Source: Oxalobacteraceae bacterium
Lineage (GTDB): Bacteria > Pseudomonadota > Gammaproteobacteria > Burkholderiales > Burkholderiaceae_D
Length of the DNA stretch: 22,416 bases
Direction of reading: 5' to 3'
Assembly (NCBI GenBank): GCA_021151485.1
Contig: JAGKXB010000033.1
Coordinates: 1-22,416 of the forward strand
Notes under the pieces: generated by a model
What the model was told of the DNA's origin: nothing
Seen by the model: only the letters and a program-made list of their open reading frames with translations
Databases searched by the model: none
In this document: piece after piece, positions 1-7,614 of the stretch
Numbering within the stretch: position 1 is the first letter of the stretch
How the letters are laid out: the number at the start of each line of letters is the position of its first letter
Position numbers and translations under genes: made by a program

Positions 1-74
1 TTAGTAGAATGCCCAGTTTGCCCAGGTTTTAGCCACTGGTAATCTGGTCAACGTTCAAGTTTTTAGGTTTTCGC

Positions 75-100
75 AAGGCGGATTAATAACCCGCCTTTTT
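75..100 (+). terminator. Rho-independent terminator of a gene left of the window
   Basis: A perfect 7-bp stem, AAGGCGG (75-81) with CCGCCTT (91-97), encloses a 9-base AT-rich loop, and the T run continues to base 100. The T run lies on the + strand, so it should stop transcription entering from the left, where the gene itself is out of view. Read from the other strand, recJ transcripts would meet the same hairpin with a short A-derived tail (AA on the 5' arm), so some bidirectional effect is possible. Bases 1-74 carry no coding frame I recognise. Confidence 0.8.
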
Positions 101-123
101 ACATCAGCGAATCAAACTTTGCC

Positions 124-1818
124 TCAAACTGACTCCGCATGCTCAATCAACAATTGCACTTTAGTCACGCCATTGTATTCATTGGCATCTAAACGAAAAG
201 CAACGTTGGCGTGTTCGGCTAAGGCTTCGTTGTGACCAAACCAGATAGCATCATATTGCTGGCCGTTTTTCTCCAGCATGAGTTTCAAGTGTTTATCCTT
301 TAAAACACGCTGATTGACGATGCGGAATTCATCGCAAAACACCGGCGCGGCGAAGCCTTGACCCCATACTTGTTGTTCCATTAAGGCGATGAATTGCGTC
401 GAATAATAAGCGTCTTCCAATGCGCCATCGGTTTCCACCACGCGTTCTAATTGATTGGGCGTGAGCCAGGCTTTGCCGACCGATTCAAACGCCAGACAAA
501 ATGCTTCAAACGCATCGGCGCGCAATGTTAAACCTGCTGCCATGGCGTGGCCGCCGAATTTTTCGATCAGGCTGGGTGCTTGTTTGGAGACCAAATCCAA
601 GGCGTCGCGCAGATGGAAACCCGGAATAGACCGGCCAGATCCTTTAATCGTTCCATCGCTGCCAGGCGCGAAGGTGATGCTGGGACGGTAAAATTTTTCT
701 TTTAAGCGAGAAGCGACAATGCCGATTACGCCCGCATGCCAAGAGGGATCAAAGACACATAGCGTGGCACTGTCTTCGGGATTGAAATCGTCCAGCAGGT
801 TGAGTGCGCTGTCTTGCATGTCGGCTTCGATTTCACGCCGTTGCAGATTAATTTCATTCAACTGATTGGCAATCGCCCAGGCACGGCCCTCATCGTCGGT
901 GCAGAGACACTCAATGCCCAGCGACATATCTTGCAAACGCCCGGCAGCATTTAAGCGTGGCCCAATCGCAAAGCCAAGATCAAAGGCGCTGGCGCGTCTG
1001 GCTTCACGACCCGCGATGCGGAACAAAGCGGCGACGCCGGCGTGCATGCGGCCTTCTCGCATGCGTTTGAGTCCTTGAGCCACCAAAATACGATTATTGG
1101 CGTCAAGTTTGACCACGTCCGCTACGGTGCCCAGCGCAACCAAATCAAGCAAACTATCCAGCTTGGGTTGCGTTTGTGGTGTAAAGATGCCACGTTGGCG
1201 CATCTCCGCACGCAAGGCGAGCAAGACATAAAACATCACGCCCACGCCAGCCAGGTTTTTACTCGGAAAGTTGCAATACGGTTGATTGGGATTGACGATC
1301 ACACGTGCATTTGGCAGGTTGTCGCCTGGCAGGTGGTGATCCGTGACCACGACTTCGATGCCGAGCTCTTTGGCTTTCGCCACGCCTTCGATGCTGGCGA
1401 TCCCATTGTCGACCGTGACGATGATGTCGGGCGATTTTTCTTGCACGGTTAGCATGACGATTTCTGGCGTCAAGCCATACCCGTATTCAAAGCGATTCGG
1501 CACGATGTAATCCACCCGTGCACCCAAGATCCTCAGCCCGCGCAATCCCACCGCACAAGCCGTGGCGCCATCACAATCGTAATCGGCCACGATCACCAGT
1601 TTTTTCTGCGCGGCAATTGCATCAGCGAGAAAGCTGGCGGCGGCGTTGATGTGTAGCAACTCAGAAGGTGGAATCAAAGCGCTCAACTCGCTCGCCAATT
1701 CCTGCTGGTGCTTTAAACCACGAGCGGAATAAACACGCGCCAAGACTGGATGAATACCTGCCTGGCGCAGCATTTCTGAATCGCGAAAAGAATAAGGACG
1801 GGTACTGATGCGTGTCAT
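124..1818 (-). CDS. recJ: Single-stranded-DNA-specific exonuclease RecJ
   Basis: RecJ is the 5'-to-3' single-strand DNA exonuclease of the DHH phosphoesterase family, acting in RecF-type recombination, base excision and mismatch repair. The 564-residue protein shows the family motifs in order: DYDCDG at about 79-84, VDNG near 137, DHH at 160-162, ALGTVADV near 228-236, then a DHHA1 domain with GSGRSIPGFHLRDAL and GGHAMAAG near 422-429, and a C-terminal OB-like region. Length is close to other RecJ proteins. I chose the ATG at 1816-1818 over a longer frame opening with TTG at 1851, because its ATGA overlap with the stop codon of the upstream gene implies translational coupling, and because the resulting N-terminus MTRI resembles RecJ of other Burkholderiales (from memory). 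It is the second gene of a minus-strand pair. Confidence 0.96.
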   Translation of the reverse strand: MTRISTRPYSFRDSEMLRQAGIHPVLARVYSARGLKHQQELASELSALIPPSELLHINAAASFLADAIAAQKKLVIVADYDCDGATACAVGLRGLRILGARVDYIVPNRFEYGYGLTPEIVMLTVQEKSPDIIVTVDNGIASIEGVAKAKELGIEVVVTDHHLPGDNLPNARVIVNPNQPYCNFPSKNLAGVGVMFYVLLALRAEMRQRGIFTPQTQPKLDSLLDLVALGTVADVVKLDANNRILVAQGLKRMREGRMHAGVAALFRIAGREARRASAFDLGFAIGPRLNAAGRLQDMSLGIECLCTDDEGRAWAIANQLNEINLQRREIEADMQDSALNLLDDFNPEDSATLCVFDPSWHAGVIGIVASRLKEKFYRPSITFAPGSDGTIKGSGRSIPGFHLRDALDLVSKQAPSLIEKFGGHAMAAGLTLRADAFEAFCLAFESVGKAWLTPNQLERVVETDGALEDAYYSTQFIALMEQQVWGQGFAAPVFCDEFRIVNQRVLKDKHLKLMLEKNGQQYDAIWFGHNEALAEHANVAFRLDANEYNGVTKVQLLIEHAESV

Positions 1819-2912
1819 GAGAGTAATTTTTTCAGAGTAGGGCGTAGCCAAAATTTGCGTAGCGAGTTGCGTGTCGTGCTGAATGTGAATAACCGCGTGT
1901 TATTGCTCAGCGTGATGGAAATTTGCCCGATGCGTCCTTGCCGTAGCGCAGCCAACAAAGGCGCAAACCAGTTTTCTTCCAATGCTTGCCATTGCGCCAG
2001 CCAGTCACTCCAATCGTTAGCCAATGCAGGAGCGATTAATGCATCCAACGTCAACAAACCATGCGGCGGTTGTGCTTGGATGACATCAGCAGCGCTGCAA
2101 TCTTGCCCACCGGATTGGCAAAATTGGCGGTAGCCGATATGTCGATTAGATAAATTAAAAACGTGTGTGAAGTCGTTAATAGAAGACGTTGTTTTAGCTT
2201 GTTTATTGTGCTGCGTTGCCGACGCGCCTCCCCACAACCAGATCGAATTAATCGCAGGCAACCCACGCTCTGCGCGTGCCTCGTTGACGGGATGGCTATG
2301 CCACAGCATGTGGATCTCATTTTGCAACTTACGCCACTGCAAAGCATGCTGACCTTGCGGCATCCAAAGCGTCACGTTATGTCCACAAGCTGCATCCGGC
2401 GTACCAGTTTGAAAATCACGCCAATCATCAGCACGCACAAACCAGGTACACGCGTCGCCATAAACTAAGAAATATCCCATTTCTTGGAAATACGGCAGCG
2501 CCGCCTCGAACAACGCGCGTGATTCGGTTTCATCAATTGACAATTGCCGCTGATCCGTCAGCACCAAGTGATCGCGCGCAATATGAATATGAACGGGATT
2601 AAGCACGAACCAATGCTCAGAGTTTGACGCGGCGGCATCCGGTACCAAGCCCATGCTTTGCATATTCGCCAAAGCAAGTGGAATAGCATCAGCCGCCATG
2701 CCATCCTGCTGCAAACCAAATTGCTGCGCCAACCAGATTTCATGCGGCAACGCCAGCGAAAAATCCTGAAAAACCGCGTGTCGGGCCGAATGGTTTGACG
2801 TGGTGCGGCTGATTAAGGTGGCAAAAGCAGGGGTTGTTAGTGTGGCGATTAAGTCGGGGGCGATTTCTGGAGGGGGGAGGCCAAAGGCTAGGAGGATTTC
2901 AAGATGACTCAT
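1815..2912 (-). CDS. RpfE-like conserved protein (COG4255-type) upstream of recJ
   Basis: A predicted soluble protein of 365 residues with no signal peptide or membrane segment. The middle holds a conserved-looking block, NEIHMLWHSHPVNEARAERG, then LPAINSIWLWGGAS, which I associate with a proteobacterial family annotated either as regulatory protein RpfE or, doubtfully, as a phosphoglycerate mutase. In Xanthomonas the rpf cluster also places rpfE next to recJ (remembered), so the neighbourhood supports the assignment. Its biochemical activity is unknown. The frame extends to a TTG at 2930; I start at the ATG at 2910-2912 (MSHLEILL), although neither has a strong Shine-Dalgarno sequence. The stop overlaps the recJ start, so the two are probably cotranscribed from the 74-base gap shared with lolC. 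Confidence 0.8.
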   Translation of the reverse strand: MSHLEILLAFGLPPPEIAPDLIATLTTPAFATLISRTTSNHSARHAVFQDFSLALPHEIWLAQQFGLQQDGMAADAIPLALANMQSMGLVPDAAASNSEHWFVLNPVHIHIARDHLVLTDQRQLSIDETESRALFEAALPYFQEMGYFLVYGDACTWFVRADDWRDFQTGTPDAACGHNVTLWMPQGQHALQWRKLQNEIHMLWHSHPVNEARAERGLPAINSIWLWGGASATQHNKQAKTTSSINDFTHVFNLSNRHIGYRQFCQSGGQDCSAADVIQAQPPHGLLTLDALIAPALANDWSDWLAQWQALEENWFAPLLAALRQGRIGQISITLSNNTRLFTFSTTRNSLRKFWLRPTLKKLLS

Positions 2913-2986
2913 ATTTTGATTGTATGGCAAACTTCGGGCTCGAATTTAGGCGCATTTTACAGAGAAAATTTTGAAATCAGATAATC

Positions 2987-4252
2987 ATGAGTATTGTTAA
3001 GAATTTGCCTTTTGAATGGCGACTCGGCCTGCGCTACACCCGCGCTGGGCGGCGTAGTAGTCGGAATAGTTTTATTTCCTTTATTTCCCTGATTTCCATG
3101 GCCGGAATTGCGCTGGGCGTGGCGGCGTTGATTGTTGTTTTGTCGGTGATGAATGGCTTTCAAAAGGAAGTGCGCGATCGCATGTTGTCGGTGTTGGCGC
3201 ATATTGAAGTGTTTGACGCGCGTGGCGCCATACCGGATTGGAAGTTGACTGCGCAGGAAGCGTTTGCCAATAAAGAGGTCATAGGCGCGGCGCCGTATGT
3301 GGAATCGCAAATCCTGATGATGCGGGAGGATGTGATGCGTGGCGTGGTTATCCGTGGTGTGTTGCCGCAGGAAGAGCCCAAGGTATCCGATGTGGCAACG
3401 CAAGTGAAGGTTGGCAAATTGGATAATTTGAAGCCGGGTGAATTCAACATCGTTCTCGGCAGCGAGCTGGCGCGCATGTTGCATGTGAAGCTGGGCGAAA
3501 AAGTCACGGTGATGGCACCGCAAGGTCAGGTGATGCCGACTGGCGTGACGCCGCGTTTGAAGCAATTTACCGTCGCCGGGATTTTTGACGCGGGGCATTA
3601 TGAATTTGATTCCAGCATGGCGTTTATCCATTTGGACGATGCGATGAAGATGTTTCGTCTGGAATCGCCCAGCGGCGTGCGTTTGCGTATCAAGGATATG
3701 AATCAGGCGCCGGAAGTGGCGTTGGCTTTGTCGCGCGTATTATCTGGCGAGTTGTTGATACGCGATTGGTCGAAGCAAAACCGCAACTGGTTCGCCGCGG
3801 TACAGACTGAAAAACGCATGATGTTTATCATTTTGACGCTGATTATTGCAGTGGCGGCGTTTAATTTGGTTTCGACCCTAGTGATGACGGTGACGGACAA
3901 ACAGGCGGACATTGCCATCTTGCGCACGCTGGGCGCATCGCCAGCGTCGATTATGAAAATTTTTATGATCCAGGGTGCCTTGGTGGGAATCTTGGGAACC
4001 ACAGCAGGCGTGGGCTTGGGTGTGTTGATTGCGCAGAATATCGACGTGATTGTTCCGTTTATCGAACATTTATTGGGCGTTCAGTTTTTGCCCAAGGACA
4101 TTTATTTAATCAGCACATTACCTTCTGATTTGCATTGGAATGATGTTGGCATCATCGCTGTGGTGGCGGTCGTGTTGGCATTTTTAGCCACACTCTATCC
4201 CAGCTGGTGGGCTGCGCGCGTCAATCCTGCACAGGCTTTACGTTATGAATAA
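2987..4252 (+). CDS. lolC: Lipoprotein-releasing ABC transporter permease, LolC/LolE family
   Basis: This is the inner-membrane permease that, with the ATPase LolD, extracts outer-membrane lipoproteins and passes them to LolA. The 421 residues have the MacB/LolC/FtsX layout: a first membrane helix at about 27-54, a large periplasmic domain to about 270, then three helices at about 277-301, 322-349 and 385-407. [15 protein letters not shown] after helix 2 is the typical coupling segment facing the ATPase. The N-terminal [13 protein letters not shown] and [20 protein letters not shown] are characteristic. Only one permease gene is present beside lolD, unlike the lolC-lolD-lolE set of Escherichia coli, so it may act as a homodimer of the LolF type (inference). 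Its last eight bases overlap the longest lolD frame. Confidence 0.95.
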   Translation: MSIVKNLPFEWRLGLRYTRAGRRSSRNSFISFISLISMAGIALGVAALIVVLSVMNGFQKEVRDRMLSVLAHIEVFDARGAIPDWKLTAQEAFANKEVIGAAPYVESQILMMREDVMRGVVIRGVLPQEEPKVSDVATQVKVGKLDNLKPGEFNIVLGSELARMLHVKLGEKVTVMAPQGQVMPTGVTPRLKQFTVAGIFDAGHYEFDSSMAFIHLDDAMKMFRLESPSGVRLRIKDMNQAPEVALALSRVLSGELLIRDWSKQNRNWFAAVQTEKRMMFIILTLIIAVAAFNLVSTLVMTVTDKQADIAILRTLGASPASIMKIFMIQGALVGILGTTAGVGLGVLIAQNIDVIVPFIEHLLGVQFLPKDIYLISTLPSDLHWNDVGIIAVVAVVLAFLATLYPSWWAARVNPAQALRYE

Positions 4253-4961
4253 TATGAATAAGATGACCGAGATGAAAGACGTACTGTCATGCAACGCCCT
4301 AGGTAAAACATTTACCCAAGGAAATTATTCCGTCCCTGTATTGAACGGCATTGATTTGCGTGTCATCGCCGGTGAACGCGTGGCGATTGCAGGTGCTTCG
4401 GGCTCTGGCAAATCGACTTTGCTGCATTTGTTAGGCGGGTTGGATACACCCAGCAGCGGTCGTGTCAATTTGATGGGACAGGATGTCGCCAGTTTGAGCG
4501 AAAAAGCGCGGGGTGATTTACGCAATACTGCACTGGGATTTGTGTATCAGTTCCATCATTTATTGCCGGAATTCTCTGCCTTAGACAATGTCGCCATGCC
4601 GTTGATGATCCGCCGTATCAAACGAAAAGACGCTCAGGAAATGGCGCAGGCTATTTTGTCTCGCGTCGGTTTGGCGCACCGCGCCACCCATGTTCCAGGC
4701 GAATTATCCGGCGGCGAACGTCAACGCGTCGCATTGGCACGCGCGTTAGTCACGCAACCAGCCTGCGTGTTGGCCGATGAACCAACAGGCAACCTGGATC
4801 GCATAACTGCCCAGCAGATTTTTGATTTGATGCTGGAATTATCCAGCACGCTAGGCACAGCCTTTGTCATCGTGACGCATGACATGACATTGGCGCAGCG
4901 TTGTGATCGTATTTTGTTGCTGAATGAGCAGGGGTTGCGGCCTTATGGGATTGAAGCATGA
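4245..4961 (+). CDS. lolD: Lipoprotein-releasing ABC transporter ATP-binding protein LolD
   Basis: The ATPase of the Lol export complex, bound to the cytoplasmic face of the preceding permease. In 238 residues all ABC motifs are present: Walker [10 protein letters not shown] (50-58), the Q-loop in [10 protein letters not shown] (Q102), signature LSGGERQR (154-161), Walker B CVLADEP with TGNLD (174-185) and the switch histidine H212. [14 protein letters not shown] is typical of LolD as against other MacB-type ATPases. The start is uncertain: ATG codons lie at 4245, 4254, 4263 and 4272, and comparison with E. coli LolD favours one of the later two. In related bacteria I expect tatD or another core gene next; here the accessory mqsRA patch follows instead. 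Confidence 0.95.
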   Translation: MNNMNKMTEMKDVLSCNALGKTFTQGNYSVPVLNGIDLRVIAGERVAIAGASGSGKSTLLHLLGGLDTPSSGRVNLMGQDVASLSEKARGDLRNTALGFVYQFHHLLPEFSALDNVAMPLMIRRIKRKDAQEMAQAILSRVGLAHRATHVPGELSGGERQRVALARALVTQPACVLADEPTGNLDRITAQQIFDLMLELSSTLGTAFVIVTHDMTLAQRCDRILLLNEQGLRPYGIEA

Positions 4962-4982
4962 CCCTGAATTTCAATCCATCAA

Positions 4983-5001
4983 TATAACCAAGTAGGTTAT
5001 A
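4983..5001. promoter_or_regulatory. Palindromic operator of mqsRA (predicted MqsA site)
   Basis: A perfect inverted repeat, TATAACC (4983-4989) and GGTTATA (4995-5001), surrounds a 5-base spacer. The AACC...GGTT core fits the palindromes bound by E. coli MqsA (remembered as AACCT-spacer-AGGTT). It overlaps the -10 element of the toxin-antitoxin promoter, so a bound antitoxin dimer would block RNA polymerase. The residues that read this site in E. coli MqsA, N97 and R101, are kept in the downstream antitoxin. Confidence 0.75.
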
Positions 5002-5010
5002 ATAATCCTA
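4998..5010 (+). promoter_or_regulatory. mqsRA promoter -10 with predicted leaderless start
   Basis: A consensus TATAAT lies at 4998-5003, seven bases before the mqsR ATG at 5010. Transcription would normally begin near 5010, giving an mRNA with little or no leader. Consistent with that, no Shine-Dalgarno sequence precedes the ATG. I see no good -35 hexamer at 16-18 bases (4975-4980 reads TCCATC), so the strength is uncertain. Confidence 0.55.
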
Positions 5011-5283
5011 TGGAAAAAAGCACGCCTCATTGCAAATTATCAGTAATCCAAACCATGATAAAGGCGGGCCAGATTCGCACAACAAAAACCGCTCGTGAAG
5101 GCGCTGCTGCGTTGGGTCATCGTGATGGCTTTAACGACTTCTGATTTTTACAAAAGCATGACAAGTCATGCCGATCATCGCGTATGGCAAGATGTATATC
5201 GCCCAAAAACATCAGCTGGAGAGGTATATCTGAAATTGACTGTCATTGATGACGTGCTTATTGTGTCTTTCAAGGAAATATGA
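5010..5283 (+). pseudogene. mqsR: mqsR toxin gene disrupted by an out-of-frame internal deletion
   Basis: MqsR is a GCU-directed mRNA interferase, the toxin of the MqsRA system. From ATG 5010 the frame reads MEKSTPHCKLSVIQTMIKAG to the residues AAALG, matching the first 36 residues of E. coli MqsR position by position, then runs into TGA after 45 codons. The rest is in the next frame: SDFYKSMTSHADHRVWQDVY through DDVLIVSFKEI and the TGA at 5281-5283, also colinear with E. coli. By codon counting, the piece between the two blocks is 23 nt shorter than in E. coli MqsR, losing the LDFDGMCN-equivalent segment. The ribonuclease residues corresponding to K56, Q68 and Y81 remain, but out of frame. 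Independent start of the second half from a GTG or TTG would give only about 60 residues lacking the N-terminal region. I consider the toxin inactive unless frameshifting occurs or the sequence is wrong here. Confidence 0.88.
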
Positions 5284-5285
5284 TT

Positions 5286-5687
5286 ATGAAATGTCCAAGC
5301 TGCAGTGCCGCAAAACTGGTACATGACACCCGTGATGTGACTTATATCTATAAGGGCGAAACAACGATCCTGCCACACGTAACCGGTGATTTTTGCCCAG
5401 CTTGTGATGAATCCATTTTGGATGAAAAGGAATCGCGGCGAACCATGAATCTAATGCTGGCTTTCAACAAGCAAGTGAATGCAGCAATTGTTGACCCAGA
5501 ATTCATCGCCACTGTGCGAAAAAAACTCGATCTCGACCAGCGCCAAGCTGCCGAAATATTCGGCGGCGGTGTGAATGCTTTTTCACGTTATGAAAATGGC
5601 AAAACCAAACCACCACTGGCACTGGTAAAACTATTAAAAGTACTGGATCGTCATCCTGATTTGTTGGCTGAAGTTAGGATGGCGTGA
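5286..5687 (+). CDS. mqsA: Antitoxin MqsA (zinc-binding HTH)
   Basis: A full-length antitoxin of 133 residues, against 131 in E. coli. The N-terminal zinc-binding half has C3, C6, C37 and C40 in MKCPSC and DFCPAC; the C-terminal half is an XRE-type helix-turn-helix, RKKLDLDQRQAAEIFGGGVN then AFSRYENGK, with the DNA-contacting N97 and R101. In E. coli it neutralises MqsR and represses mqsRA and some other promoters. An upstream in-frame ATG at 5280 overlaps the mqsR stop, but AAGGA at 5272-5276 is spaced better (9 bases) for the ATG at 5286, and E. coli MqsA also begins MKCP. Unlike its toxin partner, the gene shows no damage, suggesting it is either recently orphaned or retained as a DNA-binding regulator. 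Confidence 0.95.
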   Translation: MKCPSCSAAKLVHDTRDVTYIYKGETTILPHVTGDFCPACDESILDEKESRRTMNLMLAFNKQVNAAIVDPEFIATVRKKLDLDQRQAAEIFGGGVNAFSRYENGKTKPPLALVKLLKVLDRHPDLLAEVRMA

Positions 5688-5743
5688 TTTGAAAGGTCAA
5701 TGAAACAGTATTTTGGAACAGACAACTAAAGAGTAAGAACAGT

Positions 5744-6553
5744 ATGGCAACATTTAGCGAGCGCAATGGATATTCAAAATTACCAGAAAAAATGGTGCCA
5801 GAGTCTATAACAATAGCTTTGCGCAATTTGCTGTGGAATGCGATTGATAATTCGATTTCTCATGAACAGCTTGATGACGTTACATTTTCTCTTTGGAATG
5901 ATTTTTATAAAAAGCCAATAGATACAAGACCTTCACAATATGAATATACATATGGAGGCATTTCCTTTAGCGAATCGTGGAAAATAGTAAGAGAAACATA
6001 TTTCTCCACGAATTGGTCCGGTGTATATGACCACGTTGAATTTTTTGCGCAAGAAGAATTAGTGAGTACTGATCTATTTAATAATATTCTTGCTCAAGAA
6101 GCTGCTGCATATCGCATTATAAAAGGCCAGGTTTGTCAGATTACGGATGATCAAGAACTTAAGGAAATTAATGAAGTACTTGAGCTTGAAGGCCAATTTA
6201 GGACAGTTACCGATCACATCAGAACTGCTCTGGAGCATCTATCACAACGTGAAAATCCAGACTTCCGAAATTCAATCAAGGAATCGATATCGGCGGTCGA
6301 GTCCATGGCAAAGATAATCACAGGAAAAGACAAAGCCACATTGGGTAAACTACTCAAAAAGCTAGAGTCAGACGGAAGAATTAATCCTGCGCTTACGGAA
6401 GGTTTTGACAAAATCTATGGCTGGACTTGCGACGCAAGTGGCATAAGGCATGCCTTAACTGATGCATCGTCAGTGGATCATGCCGATGCTAAATTCTATT
6501 TGGTTGCTTGTAGCGCTTTTACAAATTATCTTAAAGTCGTTGGAACAAAGTAA
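5744..6553 (+). CDS. AbiJ-like protein (AbiJ N-terminal domain plus HEPN-like C-terminus)
   Basis: Predicted soluble, 269 residues, with no signal peptide. The opening MATFSERNGYSKLPEKMV and the following LRNLLWNAID resemble the AbiJ_NTD4 domain found in abortive-infection-type proteins. The C-terminal part, DFRNSIKESISAVESMAKII (174-193), ATLGKLLKKLE (198-208) and GWTCDASGIRHALTDAS (226-242), matches the helical C-terminus I remember from the same proteins and associate with HEPN folds. R235-H236 in GIRHAL may be the functional centre, though the canonical HEPN spacing of Arg and His is not evident. Phage defence is plausible from domain and neighbours, not shown. It starts 56 bases after mqsA on the same strand with only a weak ribosome site. 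It looks richer in A and T than lolCD or the downstream genes (by eye), fitting horizontal acquisition. Confidence 0.7.
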   Translation: MATFSERNGYSKLPEKMVPESITIALRNLLWNAIDNSISHEQLDDVTFSLWNDFYKKPIDTRPSQYEYTYGGISFSESWKIVRETYFSTNWSGVYDHVEFFAQEELVSTDLFNNILAQEAAAYRIIKGQVCQITDDQELKEINEVLELEGQFRTVTDHIRTALEHLSQRENPDFRNSIKESISAVESMAKIITGKDKATLGKLLKKLESDGRINPALTEGFDKIYGWTCDASGIRHALTDASSVDHADAKFYLVACSAFTNYLKVVGTK

Positions 6554-6739
6554 CTTTCAAATTATTAAATGCAGGCAAGTTTTACAAAGGAATCCATTCT
6601 GTATTTGATACTCAAAAATGAATGAGAAGCAGAAATAACAAGAATGCCTGTGGCGCCTCATTATTTTTAGCATGTGGGGCTTAATAATACGGATACCTAA
6701 AACCGCGGGAGCGACGGAGGAAAACGGTAAGTGGGGTAT
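6554..6739. other. Noncoding right edge of the accessory patch
   Basis: This 186-base gap between the ends of two convergent genes has no recognisable gene, RNA or clean terminator. The left half is AT-rich like the preceding gene. From about 6700 the composition switches abruptly to a GC-rich piece (ACCGCGGGAGCGACGG), which may be where the acquired segment meets the older chromosome. No inverted terminal repeats or target-site duplications are evident by eye. A weak imperfect stem around ATTATT...AATAAT (6660-6690) is not convincing as a terminator. Confidence 0.3.
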
Positions 6740-7600
6740 TCAATCACCCATCGCAACTGGCCGCGTCGGATCTGCGCACCATTCACTCCATGACCCAGGA
6801 TAAAGCGCCGCGCCTGGCATGCCTGCCACTTCCAGCGCTAGTAAGTTATGACAAGCCGTGACGCCCGAACCACATTGCATGATGGCTTGATCCGCTTGAG
6901 TGATCACAGCAGAAAACTCGCCACGTAATTCCATCGCTGATTTAAAGCATCCATCAGGGCGCAAGTTGTCCTTGAAAGGGCGGTTTTTGGCGCCTGGAAT
7001 ATGTCCGCCAACCGGGTCGATGGTTTCGTTTTCGCCCCGAAACCGATCAGCGGCGCGTGCATCTACTACGGTTATGGTTTGAGTTTGGCTAGTTAAGTTA
7101 GCAATAACATCTTCGACGTTGACGGTTTTAACTAAGGTAGTTTTTTGCTTAATGTCGCCTTTACCAATGGCCGATACTGATGACGTTAAAAGAGGCAAAC
7201 CTTGCGCTTGCCATGCTGGTAATCCACCGTCCAGCACTGCAACTGAAGCATGGCCAATCCAGCGTAATAACCACCACAAACGCGCAGCAAACATGCCGCC
7301 TTGGGCGTCGTAGGCGATGACTTGTGAGTCTTGATTGATGCCCCAAGCCTGCAAGGATTTCACCAATGCCGCTGCCTCTGGTAAGGGATGGCGACCACGG
7401 AATTTGCCATCAATATCTGTTTGTGCACCAGAAAGATCACGATCCAAATGGGCAAAACGGGCTTGCGGAATATGTCCAGTTTGGTAAGCAGCAAAGCCAG
7501 CATCGGGATTGCTCAGATCATGACGGCAATCGATGATGATCCAGTTTGCTTGCTTGACATGCTGCGCCAGTTCGGTAGCGGAAATGAGCGTGGTGTACAT
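6740..7600 (-). CDS. sseA: 3-mercaptopyruvate sulfurtransferase-type rhodanese
   Basis: A two-domain rhodanese of 286 residues, close to E. coli SseA at 281. The inactive N-terminal domain includes LISATELAQHVKQANWIIID and GHIPQARFAHLDRDLSG; the catalytic C-terminal domain has VVDARAADRFRGE, GGHIPGAKNRPF and the active loop CGSGVTAC with nucleophile C243. CGSGVT is the mercaptopyruvate type; thiosulfate rhodaneses usually have CRKGVT. The enzyme moves sulfur from 3-mercaptopyruvate to thiols or cyanide, giving pyruvate. Start is the ATG at 7598-7600, without a strong Shine-Dalgarno sequence; it follows the Rieske gene by 14 bases, so coupled expression is likely. Thiosulfate as substrate cannot be excluded from sequence alone. 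Confidence 0.9.
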   Translation of the reverse strand: MYTTLISATELAQHVKQANWIIIDCRHDLSNPDAGFAAYQTGHIPQARFAHLDRDLSGAQTDIDGKFRGRHPLPEAAALVKSLQAWGINQDSQVIAYDAQGGMFAARLWWLLRWIGHASVAVLDGGLPAWQAQGLPLLTSSVSAIGKGDIKQKTTLVKTVNVEDVIANLTSQTQTITVVDARAADRFRGENETIDPVGGHIPGAKNRPFKDNLRPDGCFKSAMELRGEFSAVITQADQAIMQCGSGVTACHNLLALEVAGMPGAALYPGSWSEWCADPTRPVAMGD

Positions 7601-7614
7601 AGCTAGTGCAACGA

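Noticed and set aside
1..74. C-terminal end of a + strand gene (frame 1 reads to a TAA at 40-42)
   Set aside because: Only 13 codons are visible and nothing in them is recognisable; the downstream terminator shows that some transcript arrives, not that this is its coding end.
1042..1452. A 136-residue open frame opposite recJ
   Set aside because: It is antisense to well-conserved recJ motifs and looks like no known protein; best explained as a shadow frame.
2957..3631. A 224-residue His/Arg/Gln-rich frame opposite lolC
   Set aside because: Antisense to the strongly conserved LolC N-terminus; low-complexity composition is typical of reverse-strand reading.
5095..5283. A separate 62-residue gene with a GTG-type start covering the second half of mqsR
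   Set aside because: Its conserved part begins only at SDFYKSM and continues MqsR, while the preceding residues are out-of-frame translation of the normal coding sequence. It is the 3' half of the broken gene.
6700..6739. Transposon end or attachment site at the GC-rich edge of the accessory patch
   Set aside because: No matching inverted or direct repeat was found at the other edge near 4962-4985.
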